From: a virus
DNA: 24,116 nucleotides
Strand: one strand, 5' to 3'
IMG/VR virus record: IMGVR_UViG_3300007541_000215
Location: 1 to 24,116 of that record
A program made the translations under genes and the position numbers. The notes under the pieces are model-generated. The model saw only the letters and a list, made by a program, of their open reading frames with translations. It searched no databases and had not been told where the DNA came from. Numbering within the stretch: position 1 is the first letter of the stretch; every line of letters starts with the position of its first letter. This document shows, in pieces, positions 1 to 7,676 of this stretch.

Positions 1-1123
1 AATTGTTAAAATCTTTTTGTCCAGTTATAGTTTGATTTGTATTCAAAGTAACATAAGAACCAGTTGCAGAGATTAAACTATTTACTTTACTATCGTTTGA
101 TGAAGTATATGCATTGAATGATGCTGTAGTTACTAATGAACCTGTGTCTATATTAACTGAAAAAGATGAGGTTGCAACTGCAGTTGGATATCCTAATGAA
201 TTACCAACCCATGCATATCCTTGTTGGATGTTTGGTAAGTTGTTTCCAATTTGATTAAATACAACACCTCTACCGTTGTTTGCAGAACGAGTAATTACTC
301 CTAATGATTGAACCGAGTTAGCAGAACCAGTTGGTCTTGTTGCAGTCCATCCACCACCTACTCCTAAATAAACAATAGTTCCTGCAGGGTATAGATTTGT
401 ATTTACACCTTGAATCTCACCACTAATAATACCTGTTCCTGTTGCACTTGGTGCAAGTGTTGCATCAAAAGCAATTAAAGTTGCTGGTCTTCTTAATGGG
501 TTACCTGCATCTGCACGATATACGTTTGCATTATCACCAGTTGCTCCACTTACAAATAAAGGAGTTCCTCTTAATATTGGTGTTGCTTCTTTATTGTGAA
601 TATTTTGGTGAAGTGTTTTTACCCAATCAAATGAAAGGTTACCCGCTCCATCTGTGGTTAAGAACATATCATTTTGACCATCAGTAAAGGTTGTATCTTC
701 TAATACTACTTGTGAAGAACCACTAACTAATCCACTTGGAATGTTGTATATTCCACTCCATTGAGTATGGTCTGCATAAGATGATGAAATTTCTTTAATG
801 ATTTCGTATGATGCAGAAACTGCGTATGAAGCAGATACTGCTTGTGATGCAGTTCCAAATGCCTGTCCTAAATCGATTTGTGAACTTCCTGATACAAGTC
901 CTGATGGTTTATTAGTAATAGCACTCCAATCAGCAGATGAGGTTAAACCAGTTAGATTAGAACCATCACCATAAAAAGTAGATGCGGATACAGAGCCGGT
1001 TATGTTTAAACCATTAACAACCGAACCAGTACCATTTACTAAATAACCAGTGTCATCGTTCTTCTGTAATAACTGTTGAAACGATGCTGAAATATCCTGA
1101 GTTGTTAAATTATAATTTGCCAT
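1..1123 (-). CDS. Tail fibre / virion structural protein, N-terminal part (runs off the left edge)
   Basis: The frame is open from the ATG at 1123 to the window edge, about 374 codons with no stop; the C-terminus lies outside. The start has an AAGGAT SD a few bases upstream and follows the connector gene closely. The protein begins MANYNLTTQDISASFQQLL and holds low-complexity Ser/Gly/Thr repeats typical of phage fibre shafts: SVSASTFYGDGSNLTGL near residue 45, two copies of a W-S-x-I-x-N-x-P-S-G-L-V-S-G-S-S-Q unit (about residues 67 and 123), and an ASQAVSASYAVSASYE stretch. The YGDGSNLTGL motif is common in fibre and neck proteins of aquatic phages. It probably forms a trimeric fibre or appendage; receptor binding is inference, since the tip domain is not in view. 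Confidence 0.75.
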   Translation of the reverse strand, partial: MANYNLTTQDISASFQQLLQKNDDTGYLVNGTGSVVNGLNITGSVSASTFYGDGSNLTGLTSSADWSAITNKPSGLVSGSSQIDLGQAFGTASQAVSASYAVSASYEIIKEISSSYADHTQWSGIYNIPSGLVSGSSQVVLEDTTFTDGQNDMFLTTDGAGNLSFDWVKTLHQNIHNKEATPILRGTPLFVSGATGDNANVYRADAGNPLRRPATLIAFDATLAPSATGTGIISGEIQGVNTNLYPAGTIVYLGVGGGWTATRPTGSANSVQSLGVITRSANNGRGVVFNQIGNNLPNIQQGYAWVGNSLGYPTAVATSSFSVNIDTGSLVTTASFNAYTSSNDSKVNSLISATGSYVTLNTNQTITGQKDFNN

Positions 1124-1131
1124 CTATATCC

Positions 1132-1713
1132 TTATTGTGGTAAATAATCGTACCGTGAATTAGTTATTTTAATACCCATCTTTTCTATATCTTCTCTTAC
1201 CCCTTGTCTAAAAACAAATGGTGATTTAAATTGTGTTCCTGCATCAGGATAAATGTCATCATTGGTTTCTTGACCGTATTCAGGAAATAAGTTGTTATTG
1301 AAACATAGATAATCAACTAATCTTTCACTAAAGTATTCCGCCTTATTTTTTACCGATTGTCTTTTCTTTTCATAAACTTGTAAATCTGCAGGTAAGTTAT
1401 TTTCTCCACCTTGAGGAATTAACAAACCTCCATTTCTTGGTCTTAAATAAATTGATTCTAAAGATTCATAATAAGACCAGTAAATGAGAGCATCTTGAAC
1501 ATAATTATCAACAAGAGTTTTATAGTTACCTGTCAAAGTATCATTGTTAATATCATCCACAATTCTATTGTATAATCTACTTCCAAGTAATCTTGTAATG
1601 TGGATAATCTGAGCTTCTCTAATCGTTGATTTAATTAAATCAACATCCAAATTGTTGTTTATATCTGTGAAGGCTTTTAACTTAGCCTCTGATATCATCA
1701 ATGTATTTTGCAT
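1132..1713 (-). CDS. Head-tail connector (adaptor)-like protein
   Basis: This 193-residue, largely helical protein lies directly after the portal gene and overlaps its end by about 32 nt. The start is preceded by a strong AGGAG SD. The pattern of an N-terminal helix with 'SEAKLKAFTDINNN', a long amphipathic helix and the aromatic 'YWSYYESLESIYLRPRN' segment is what I associate with head-completion/connector proteins of Bacteroidetes phages (DUF6712-like). Its role would be to bind the portal ring and join head to tail. The position next to the portal supports this; the fold cannot be verified here. Confidence 0.6.
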   Translation of the reverse strand: MQNTLMISEAKLKAFTDINNNLDVDLIKSTIREAQIIHITRLLGSRLYNRIVDDINNDTLTGNYKTLVDNYVQDALIYWSYYESLESIYLRPRNGGLLIPQGGENNLPADLQVYEKKRQSVKNKAEYFSERLVDYLCFNNNLFPEYGQETNDDIYPDAGTQFKSPFVFRQGVREDIEKMGIKITNSRYDYLPQ

Positions 1714-2917
1714 CGATATTCTCCTCTTGTTCTATACGGGTTTCTAATTCTTTATCTTCACCACTATCTGCTTCTACTGAGGTGACTACGTCTACTTCTT
1801 CACCATCATCAAACAATCTAATTGTTTCTACACCAAGTGGTTCTGTATAACCATTAATACCAAATATTTCTTCAAATACTGAAAGAATATCCGATTGTTT
1901 TGGTTTAATTACTGTTTTTTGGAAGTGTGCATAAGCATCTAACATTTCACTTCTACCTCCAAGTTGTCCTTCGGTTTTGATACCAAGTAACATAGGTGAG
2001 GAGATTCTGTGTGAGGTTAAAATCTTTTGAACCACCATATCATTAACTGTGGTGTAATAACCATCTGCACCATTTTGAGGAATTGGTGTGATGACTGGTG
2101 CTTCCTCTTTACTTGCAACATCCATATACATTAAAGAACCAGCATTATCTGAACCTGCGTATGCTTCTCTTAATTGTCTTTCAATTGTTTCTCTTTCTTC
2201 TGCATCTGCATTGGTAAATGTAGTAATTGAAAGGGATGGTGCTAAACCATTTTTAATATTATTTTTATGGAAGTTATCTACTTCCGCATCTAATGAAATT
2301 ATATTTAAACCACCTTGATAATCAGGTAGAGGATAATATTTCATACCTGGTCTATAATTGTGGAAATAATAAATTTGTGAGGGTGAACTTCTATCTAATC
2401 TGTTAAATCTTGGAATATAAACCAAATCTTCATCTTTAATTCTTAATCTACCTTTATTGTTAAATTCTGATGAAATATAATATCCTGGTACAATTCCTCT
2501 TTCATTCATACGATGTGCTCTGACGTATGAGAAATCAATGTGATATACATCTGTAATTTTGGTTCTATCGTTTGACCAAATTACTTCTAAGGCAAAACCA
2601 CCGAAAAGTGTTCTATCTAAAGCAACTTTCTTAAATACATCATTCCAAGATTCACCATCTCTGTTTGCTATTTCTAATACTTCTTCGTTTGTGGTTGTAA
2701 TACCGTTACCAACTATACCATCAACAATCGCATTGATTGCAGTTGCGTTAATTGAGGATTTGTTATAAAGTTCAATAACATAGTTAGGGAAATCATTCAT
2801 ATCCCCATAATAAACTACCTTACCTTTATCATCCTCAAATACCTTTACAGATGGGTAATAATAATTCCCATACTTCGGTATAATTGTCATTTTATGTTTA
2901 TTTAGTTTTTTTTCCAT
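1682..2917 (-). CDS. Phage portal protein
   Basis: This 411-residue protein fits the phage portal family. It has a clip/wing-type N-terminal half ('GDMNDFPNYVIELYNKSS', then 'AINAIVDGIVGNGI'), a central region 'ALDRTLFGGFALEVIW', the 'HRISSPMLLGIKTEGQLGG' segment near residues 305-325 that recurs in short portals, and an acidic C-terminal tail. The portal is the dodecameric ring at the capsid vertex through which DNA is packaged and ejected. The start has an AAGGAT SD. The gene lies downstream of the capsid and tube genes rather than before protease and scaffold, as is usual. No terminase large subunit is visible in this window. Confidence 0.88.
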   Translation of the reverse strand: MEKKLNKHKMTIIPKYGNYYYPSVKVFEDDKGKVVYYGDMNDFPNYVIELYNKSSINATAINAIVDGIVGNGITTTNEEVLEIANRDGESWNDVFKKVALDRTLFGGFALEVIWSNDRTKITDVYHIDFSYVRAHRMNERGIVPGYYISSEFNNKGRLRIKDEDLVYIPRFNRLDRSSPSQIYYFHNYRPGMKYYPLPDYQGGLNIISLDAEVDNFHKNNIKNGLAPSLSITTFTNADAEERETIERQLREAYAGSDNAGSLMYMDVASKEEAPVITPIPQNGADGYYTTVNDMVVQKILTSHRISSPMLLGIKTEGQLGGRSEMLDAYAHFQKTVIKPKQSDILSVFEEIFGINGYTEPLGVETIRLFDDGEEVDVVTSVEADSGEDKELETRIEQEENIDAKYIDDIRG

Positions 2918-2919
2918 TA

Positions 2920-3480
2920 TTATCCTTGGTAAATCTTAAGTACCGCATCTTCATTTGGACTCACATATACAATTTCTTGTGATGCTGAACCTGTTAATAA
3001 ATTAATGACCTCACTATCACTAATATATTGTTTTAAAATTGGTTCAACTGAACCAGATATAAATGCTATATCACTATATTTTAGAACACCTGTGTTTTTT
3101 ATGGTTTCTGCATTTATACTACTATTCCATGGAAAATTAGCTGTGTTCCATTTATAAGTAGTAGTTCCCCAAACTTCTTGTTTTGGTTCATCACCATAAT
3201 ATACTTCTAAATCATAAGTTGTTCCAGGTTGTAAATCAACTAATCCATTAGGATAAGAATTTGAACCTGTAATTTTGAAACCTAATGTAATCCATCTTGG
3301 ATTATTTGGGTTTGTGAAAGTTCCCTTTGTAATCAAAGTAGAACCAGTATCATTTGCCATTGTTTGGTACATCAGAATGGAAAATACTTTTCCACTTTCT
3401 AATGAACTTGTTACTAAAGGAGTATCCGTTTCCTTTTGGAAAGTAATTTTATTTTCTTGATTATCTTTTAAATAAATCAT
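2920..3480 (-). CDS. Putative virion structural protein of unknown function
   Basis: A 186-residue protein between the tube-like gene and the portal gene, with an AAGGAG SD before the ATG at 3480. It is rich in beta-type sequence: 'MIYLKDNQENKITF' at the start, a middle segment with 'ITLGFKITGSNSYPNG' and 'LQPGTTYDLEVYYGD', and an extended C-terminus ending 'DAVLKIYQG'. The pattern resembles an Ig-like or BppU-N-like beta sandwich that supports fibres in Bacteroidetes phages, but I do not recognise it firmly. A strong hairpin lies just upstream in the mRNA, which may set its expression apart from the capsid and tube genes. Confidence 0.5.
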   Translation of the reverse strand: MIYLKDNQENKITFQKETDTPLVTSSLESGKVFSILMYQTMANDTGSTLITKGTFTNPNNPRWITLGFKITGSNSYPNGLVDLQPGTTYDLEVYYGDEPKQEVWGTTTYKWNTANFPWNSSINAETIKNTGVLKYSDIAFISGSVEPILKQYISDSEVINLLTGSASQEIVYVSPNEDAVLKIYQG

Positions 3481-3499
3481 ATTACTCCTTAGTTAAATA

Positions 3500-3531
3500 G
3501 GATTTAGGGGGTGTTTCCACCCCCCTTATCC
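3500..3531 (-). promoter_or_regulatory. Very stable GAAA-capped hairpin between the tube-like gene and the next structural gene
   Basis: In the minus-strand mRNA, GGGGGTG (3524-3518) pairs perfectly with CACCCCC (3513-3507) around a GAAA tetraloop, and GGAT/ATCC (3531-3528 with 3503-3500) can extend the helix across small internal loops. No U-tract follows, and the SD and start of the next gene come about 20 nt later, so it is not a standard intrinsic terminator. It sits just after the capsid and tube genes, where it could block 3' exonucleases or cause partial termination. Confidence 0.7.
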
Positions 3532-3537
3532 AAATTA

Positions 3538-4074
3538 TTATTGAGAGATTGTTATACCTGACAATACTGAACTTAAATCTGTTCCAGTGATGATATCAGC
3601 TGGATTAGGTTCTTGTGCAGTGAAAGTCAAAGTATAAGAATTCGCATCTCCAATCGCGGTTCCCGTCTGACCTTGTCCTCCGTTTAACTGAGCACCATAC
3701 ACTCGTCCAACATAAAGGTACTTAGAACCTGATTGGTTGTTGTTAGTTTCAACAACCATTTTTAAATCAGGATTCTGAGCAAGAATCTTCATTTGGTTAC
3801 GAATATTAGTTTGCAGTTTTAAGAAAACAGCATTAACAGTAGCTTCATAGAAGACTGTTCCATTTTCAGTTGAACCATTAATGGTTTCTGTGAAATCAGA
3901 AGTTCCTCTAGTTAAGTCAAACTGATAAAATACACCTGAACCAGTAATTCCTGAAATTTCGTTAGAAGCTTCAGTAATTGTGGTTACAGATCCAGACAGG
4001 ATATACAACGCTTTAATACCTCCCGCATTATCGCGGCATCCGAGACTGTGTCCCGCAGTTATATCACATGACAT
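3538..4074 (-). CDS. Probable major tail tube protein ('CDIT' type structural protein)
   Basis: This 178-residue protein starts 'MSCDITAGHSLGCRDNAGG' and continues 'IKALYILSGSV'. The Cys-rich N-terminus followed by a GG-I/L-K-A-L/V-Y strand is a signature I associate with abundant structural (tube-like) proteins of Bacteroidetes phages. The rest is beta-rich with 'FYQFDLTRGTSDFTETI', a helix 'AVFLKLQTNIRNQMKILAQ' and 'SYTLTFTAQEPNPADI', consistent with a tail-tube fold. It is encoded right after the capsid gene and has the best SD of the window, suggesting high expression. The family resemblance is from memory; it could instead be another major virion protein. Confidence 0.6.
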   Translation of the reverse strand: MSCDITAGHSLGCRDNAGGIKALYILSGSVTTITEASNEISGITGSGVFYQFDLTRGTSDFTETINGSTENGTVFYEATVNAVFLKLQTNIRNQMKILAQNPDLKMVVETNNNQSGSKYLYVGRVYGAQLNGGQGQTGTAIGDANSYTLTFTAQEPNPADIITGTDLSSVLSGITISQ

Positions 4075-4080
4075 TTTATA

Positions 4081-4087
4081 TCCTCCT
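4081..4087 (-). promoter_or_regulatory. Consensus Shine-Dalgarno of the tube-like gene
   Basis: The minus strand reads AAGGAGGA six bases before the ATG at 4074. This matches the 16S rRNA anti-SD as well as any site can and is the strongest of the SD-type sites that precede most genes between 5675 and 1123. Such sites are rare in Bacteroidetes mRNAs. Confidence 0.75.
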
Positions 4088-4106
4088 TTTTAGTTATCAG
4101 TTAATA

Positions 4107-5024
4107 TTAAGCTAAGTTGTTAGTTACCCAGAATTCAGGGTATGCAACTTGGACTCCGAGTTTTGTCACGATACGGTGCTTCAGTTTATCTGAGTTGATA
4201 TCGTAAAATAATTGGAAGTTATCCAAATCAGAAACCAAATCAGTACCTACAACGATATGACGAGCTGGACCAGTTACGATTCTGTTAGAACCTGCTAAAC
4301 CAACTGTACCTACAATTGTAAGGTTAGTGAATGGGTGTTTCATTGACATCAATGAACCTCTGTTCTCTACTGATGCAGGGTCAAACCAGAAGTTGTTCTG
4401 AGTTCTTAACCATACAATGTATTTACGGAAGTTTGCAATTGACATGAATGTTGTTAAGTCATCTCTATCTTGTACATCTACTGCAAGAGCTTCAACTTGT
4501 CCATCAACGATATCACCGATGTTTGTTGAAGTTGGAGCTGAAGATGATACGAAAGTAGCACCTGAGCCAGAAGCCAATAGAATGTTAAGACCGTTGATAC
4601 AGTCACCTGAACCTGAAGCTGCTGTCCATAAGAAGATATCATTTTTCTTTTGGAAGTTAGCTACTAACTGAGAAGCATATTCTTCAGCGAATGCATAAGT
4701 TTCTGGATAAGAACCAGCTGGGCCTAAAAGACCGATGTATTTCTTATCTAAATCACGAAGACAAAGTCCATCGTGTGAAGAACGCTGACATACTTCTAAG
4801 TCACGTTGTGTATAAGTTACTGAACCAGACTCGGTAGATACACATCCGAATCCATCTTGAATTACAAGGTCAATTTCTTGTAAGTTTAGGGGTTCTTTAT
4901 ATTTTATCCCCTCGCGTACCGTTACATATTCTGCAGTTGAACCAGCAATAACAGATTTTACAAGTAATTCACCTGCAAGTTCGTTATTGAAATCAGCCAA
5001 TGCAGCAACATTAAATCCTGCCAT
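4107..5024 (-). CDS. Major capsid protein
   Basis: This 305-residue protein lies immediately after the scaffold gene, the usual position of the major capsid protein, and has an AAAGGAG SD. Length and composition fit a small HK97-fold capsid protein: an N-terminal helix ('FNVAALADFNNELAGELL'), a central part with 'AFAEEYASQLVANFQKKND' as a spine-helix-like segment, and a C-terminal beta-rich P-domain-like part ending 'VAYPEFWVTNNLA'. Several Cys residues ('GFGCVS', 'LEVCQRSSHDGLCLRD') are present. It would form the icosahedral shell. Assignment rests on context and general features, not on a confirmed family match. Confidence 0.78.
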   Translation of the reverse strand: MAGFNVAALADFNNELAGELLVKSVIAGSTAEYVTVREGIKYKEPLNLQEIDLVIQDGFGCVSTESGSVTYTQRDLEVCQRSSHDGLCLRDLDKKYIGLLGPAGSYPETYAFAEEYASQLVANFQKKNDIFLWTAASGSGDCINGLNILLASGSGATFVSSSAPTSTNIGDIVDGQVEALAVDVQDRDDLTTFMSIANFRKYIVWLRTQNNFWFDPASVENRGSLMSMKHPFTNLTIVGTVGLAGSNRIVTGPARHIVVGTDLVSDLDNFQLFYDINSDKLKHRIVTKLGVQVAYPEFWVTNNLA

Positions 5025-5042
5025 GATTATTTCTCCTTTGAA

Positions 5043-5675
5043 TTATTTTTTACGAGCTTTCAGAATTCTTTCGAATTGAGCTTTCTTTTCCTCATTGCGA
5101 GGTTCGAAAGTTAAATCTACTTTTGCTGAACGTCCGTAAGATTGTTTTTTGTTAGTAATTGTTTTTTCTGCAGCTGGTTGAGCACCAAACTCTTCCTTAA
5201 CCGCATTGATTTGGGTTGTAAACTCTTCTTTTAAAGATTCCATTTGAGTTTTAAATTCAGATGAAAGAGCTTTAATGAGTTCTTCATGAATAGAAAGAGT
5301 TTCTTCAGACATATCTTCTTCGATACCTTCTTCGTACTCTTTATCTTCATCTTCTGCTTCCACTTCAACTTCTTCTGCTATAATTTCAGTGATTGAACCA
5401 CCTTCCGTGCGAATGGAGACACCTCCCTCCAACGCGTGTTCACCATCTGGAGCTGGTACATTACCATCTGGTGTTACAACGAAAATTGGTAAACCAACTG
5501 CAAGTTCATCTCCCTCATAGACAAGGGTTAATTCGCCATCAGCTGATTTTATCTCACCAAAAGTTTGTTCAGTAGTTTCTTCTACTGTCTCTTCAGACAC
5601 AGTTTCTTCTACTGCTGGAGCATCTACAAGATTGAAGTGTTTTTTAACTAATTGTCTTAGTTCTTCTTTGTTCAT
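5043..5675 (-). CDS. Capsid scaffolding protein
   Basis: This 210-residue protein is strongly charged: a short N-terminal helix, a small beta module around residues 37-98 ending 'PAPDGEHALEGGVSIRT', an acidic linker (residues 99-125), a predicted coiled coil (about 126-165, repeating EEF-type heptads) and a basic C-terminus 'RILKARKK'. Acidic middle, coiled coil and basic tail between protease and major capsid genes are typical of scaffolding proteins, which template the shell and are then removed by the protease. A TAGGAGT SD precedes the start. The beta module resembles the C-terminus of the preceding protease gene product. Confidence 0.72.
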   Translation of the reverse strand: MNKEELRQLVKKHFNLVDAPAVEETVSEETVEETTEQTFGEIKSADGELTLVYEGDELAVGLPIFVVTPDGNVPAPDGEHALEGGVSIRTEGGSITEIIAEEVEVEAEDEDKEYEEGIEEDMSEETLSIHEELIKALSSEFKTQMESLKEEFTTQINAVKEEFGAQPAAEKTITNKKQSYGRSAKVDLTFEPRNEEKKAQFERILKARKK

Positions 5676-5708
5676 TTTTGACTCCTATTTTGGTTTTTAA
5701 ATTAGTGA

Positions 5709-7643
5709 TTAGAACGAACCTACCTTTGCCTTTGAATCTACAACTACTAACGTCTCTCCATTAGTCAACTTATATCTTCCATCAGGCATAATAGCTTTTC
5801 GCTCACCATCTTCTAGTATGAAAACTACCAAGGTTTCGTGGTCTATTACGATTTCAGTTCCACCTTCAGTAGTTCTGTAATAGAATTTATGTTTACTTGC
5901 ATTGATAATTTTATCTGCGAAGTAACCTTCAACAGAATAACCTTTCACAAGGCCAGTTTTAACATAGTTATTCCATACATTCTTATTACGTACTTTCATG
6001 ATACCCATCCAAGTTCCTTTAGGGTATTGTTTTCCTGTCAGTACGTATGATTTATCTTTTTCTGAATCATCAACTAACCAAGATTCCACAAGGGTAATAT
6101 CATCTAACTTAGAACCATCTGCGTGTTCATAGTTGACATTATCTTGGTATTTGTTTTCCATATATTTGTAGGCGATAGATTCGATAGTATCTTCTGAAAA
6201 ATACACGAAATAATCACCGTTGATATCATCATATCGATAAATTAATTTCTTTGGTACCATTAAAGGCCCAACCAATAATTGTTTTTCTTTACTTTGTTCT
6301 GCAAAGTTTGAAGTAATTACACCTGCTGTTTGTGCTACACTTTTACCGTTTGGATTACGGTTCATGGTTGGTATTGGATTTACTGATGTTGCTTCATCTT
6401 CTGATTGCTCAAATTGAGTTATCTCTTTACCATCATCAGCTTTCCACTTTCTTAATCTTGTCCAATAATGTCTACATCCATAAGAACCTTTGTAAGTAAA
6501 GATATCATAGATACCGAATTCAGAATTCTCACCTTGAATGGTAAGTTTGTTGATATCTTCTTTACGATAAATTAAATCTTTATCTAACATTCTTTTACAG
6601 AAGGTTCTATTCTTAGAATCTCTTGGACCTGTATATTGGTATCTTATTTGAAATTTACCATAATCTTCAAGACTGGAAAGATTGGGTTTAGAAGATATTG
6701 CGAACTGTTGTTCATCTTCTACAATAACCCAACCTTGTTTTTCCAAATCTTTCCTACTCTCTCCTACCTCAAATAATTTATTGAGTATCTTCTCTTGAGT
6801 TTCTATTGGTAAATCACTTATATTCTTTCTCTCATCAACGATGTCTTCTAACACGAGGTTTAGTATCTCTTCATCGAGATAATCTCTTATAACCTCAATA
6901 TGCCCATCCATATAGGATACATCGTGTTCCATTCCGAGTAGTTCATCGATTTCTTTCATCAAATCATAGAAATCATCAAGTAAAACTTGTGCTTCACCTA
7001 ATTGTTCTAATTCTGCTACTTTATTTTCGAGAACTTCTGCTTCTAATTTAAAAATATTATCTGCAATCTGTGCAGCTGAACGAATCATTCCCGCAGTATC
7101 TTCATCAGGGTTCATTTCCATTAAATGAGTAAAGGTTGCAACTGCACCTGGACAGATGTAAAAGTATTCAGTTTGATAACCTAATACATCTAATTCAAAT
7201 TGGAATGATTGTTTTTCTTTTCTGATTTGTTCTAATTTTCTTTGTGCCCATTCGATACCTTCATCACCACCCCAAGCATCCCACATCAGTTTACCACATC
7301 CTTCACCGTAAGGTGTATCTGAATTTTGTCTGTGTCTTTCAAATGCGGCCATTCTTGCAATAGTACCTTCTGAAATGGGTTCACCTTTGGCCAATTGGTT
7401 CGCACGTGCCTTACCCACGGCGGTACCGCAATCACCCCATCCATTTTCTTCTGCCCAATTTAATGCTCTTTGTGCATTTTCTTGTGCTGCCTTGGGATAG
7501 TCAGCATATGATTCGAATTTATGAGAGGAAAAATAATAGAAATTTTCTTCGTGTGCTGGATTTTCAACCAATGCCACAAAATCCACACCACTTTCTAAGT
7601 CTTCTTCGTTTATTTCTAATTTAATAATTCGAGGTGATTTCAT
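5709..7643 (-). CDS. MuF-like head protein fused to XkdF-type prohead protease
   Basis: A 644-residue multidomain protein. Residues 71-140 hold 'KARANQLAKGEPISEGTIAR' and 'DAWGGDEGIEWAQRKLEQI', an insert common in phage prohead proteases. Residues 334-397 hold 'RYQYTGPRDSKNRTFCKRML' and 'GCRHYW', like the C-terminal Cys/His part of MuF head-morphogenesis proteins. Residues 455-577 match the XkdF-like serine protease family: 'LLVGPLMVPKKLIYR', 'NYEHADG' with candidate catalytic His507, and 'KGYSVEGYF' with candidate Ser570. The C-terminus (about 615-641) is a small beta module with 'PDGRYKLTNGETL'. It likely cleaves scaffold and capsid during maturation. There is no SD, and the start lies 5 nt from a -10-like box. 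Fusion of these activities in one chain is notable. Confidence 0.8.
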   Translation of the reverse strand: MKSPRIIKLEINEEDLESGVDFVALVENPAHEENFYYFSSHKFESYADYPKAAQENAQRALNWAEENGWGDCGTAVGKARANQLAKGEPISEGTIARMAAFERHRQNSDTPYGEGCGKLMWDAWGGDEGIEWAQRKLEQIRKEKQSFQFELDVLGYQTEYFYICPGAVATFTHLMEMNPDEDTAGMIRSAAQIADNIFKLEAEVLENKVAELEQLGEAQVLLDDFYDLMKEIDELLGMEHDVSYMDGHIEVIRDYLDEEILNLVLEDIVDERKNISDLPIETQEKILNKLFEVGESRKDLEKQGWVIVEDEQQFAISSKPNLSSLEDYGKFQIRYQYTGPRDSKNRTFCKRMLDKDLIYRKEDINKLTIQGENSEFGIYDIFTYKGSYGCRHYWTRLRKWKADDGKEITQFEQSEDEATSVNPIPTMNRNPNGKSVAQTAGVITSNFAEQSKEKQLLVGPLMVPKKLIYRYDDINGDYFVYFSEDTIESIAYKYMENKYQDNVNYEHADGSKLDDITLVESWLVDDSEKDKSYVLTGKQYPKGTWMGIMKVRNKNVWNNYVKTGLVKGYSVEGYFADKIINASKHKFYYRTTEGGTEIVIDHETLVVFILEDGERKAIMPDGRYKLTNGETLVVVDSKAKVGSF

Positions 7644-7648
7644 ACTAT

Positions 7649-7673
7649 ATAATATACAAAATTAACTTTTGGT
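7649..7673 (-). promoter_or_regulatory. Putative phage promoter upstream of the protease gene
   Basis: The minus strand reads ACCA (7673-7670), 15 nt, then TATTAT (7654-7649). It fits the ACCA-N15-TATWAT pattern found at five other sites in this window. Only five bases separate TATTAT from the ATG at 7643, so a transcript would start at or next to the start codon. The overlapping TAATTTTG also fits the Bacteroidetes -7 consensus TAnnTTTG, so a host promoter is an alternative reading. Confidence 0.55.
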
Positions 7674-7676
7674 TAA

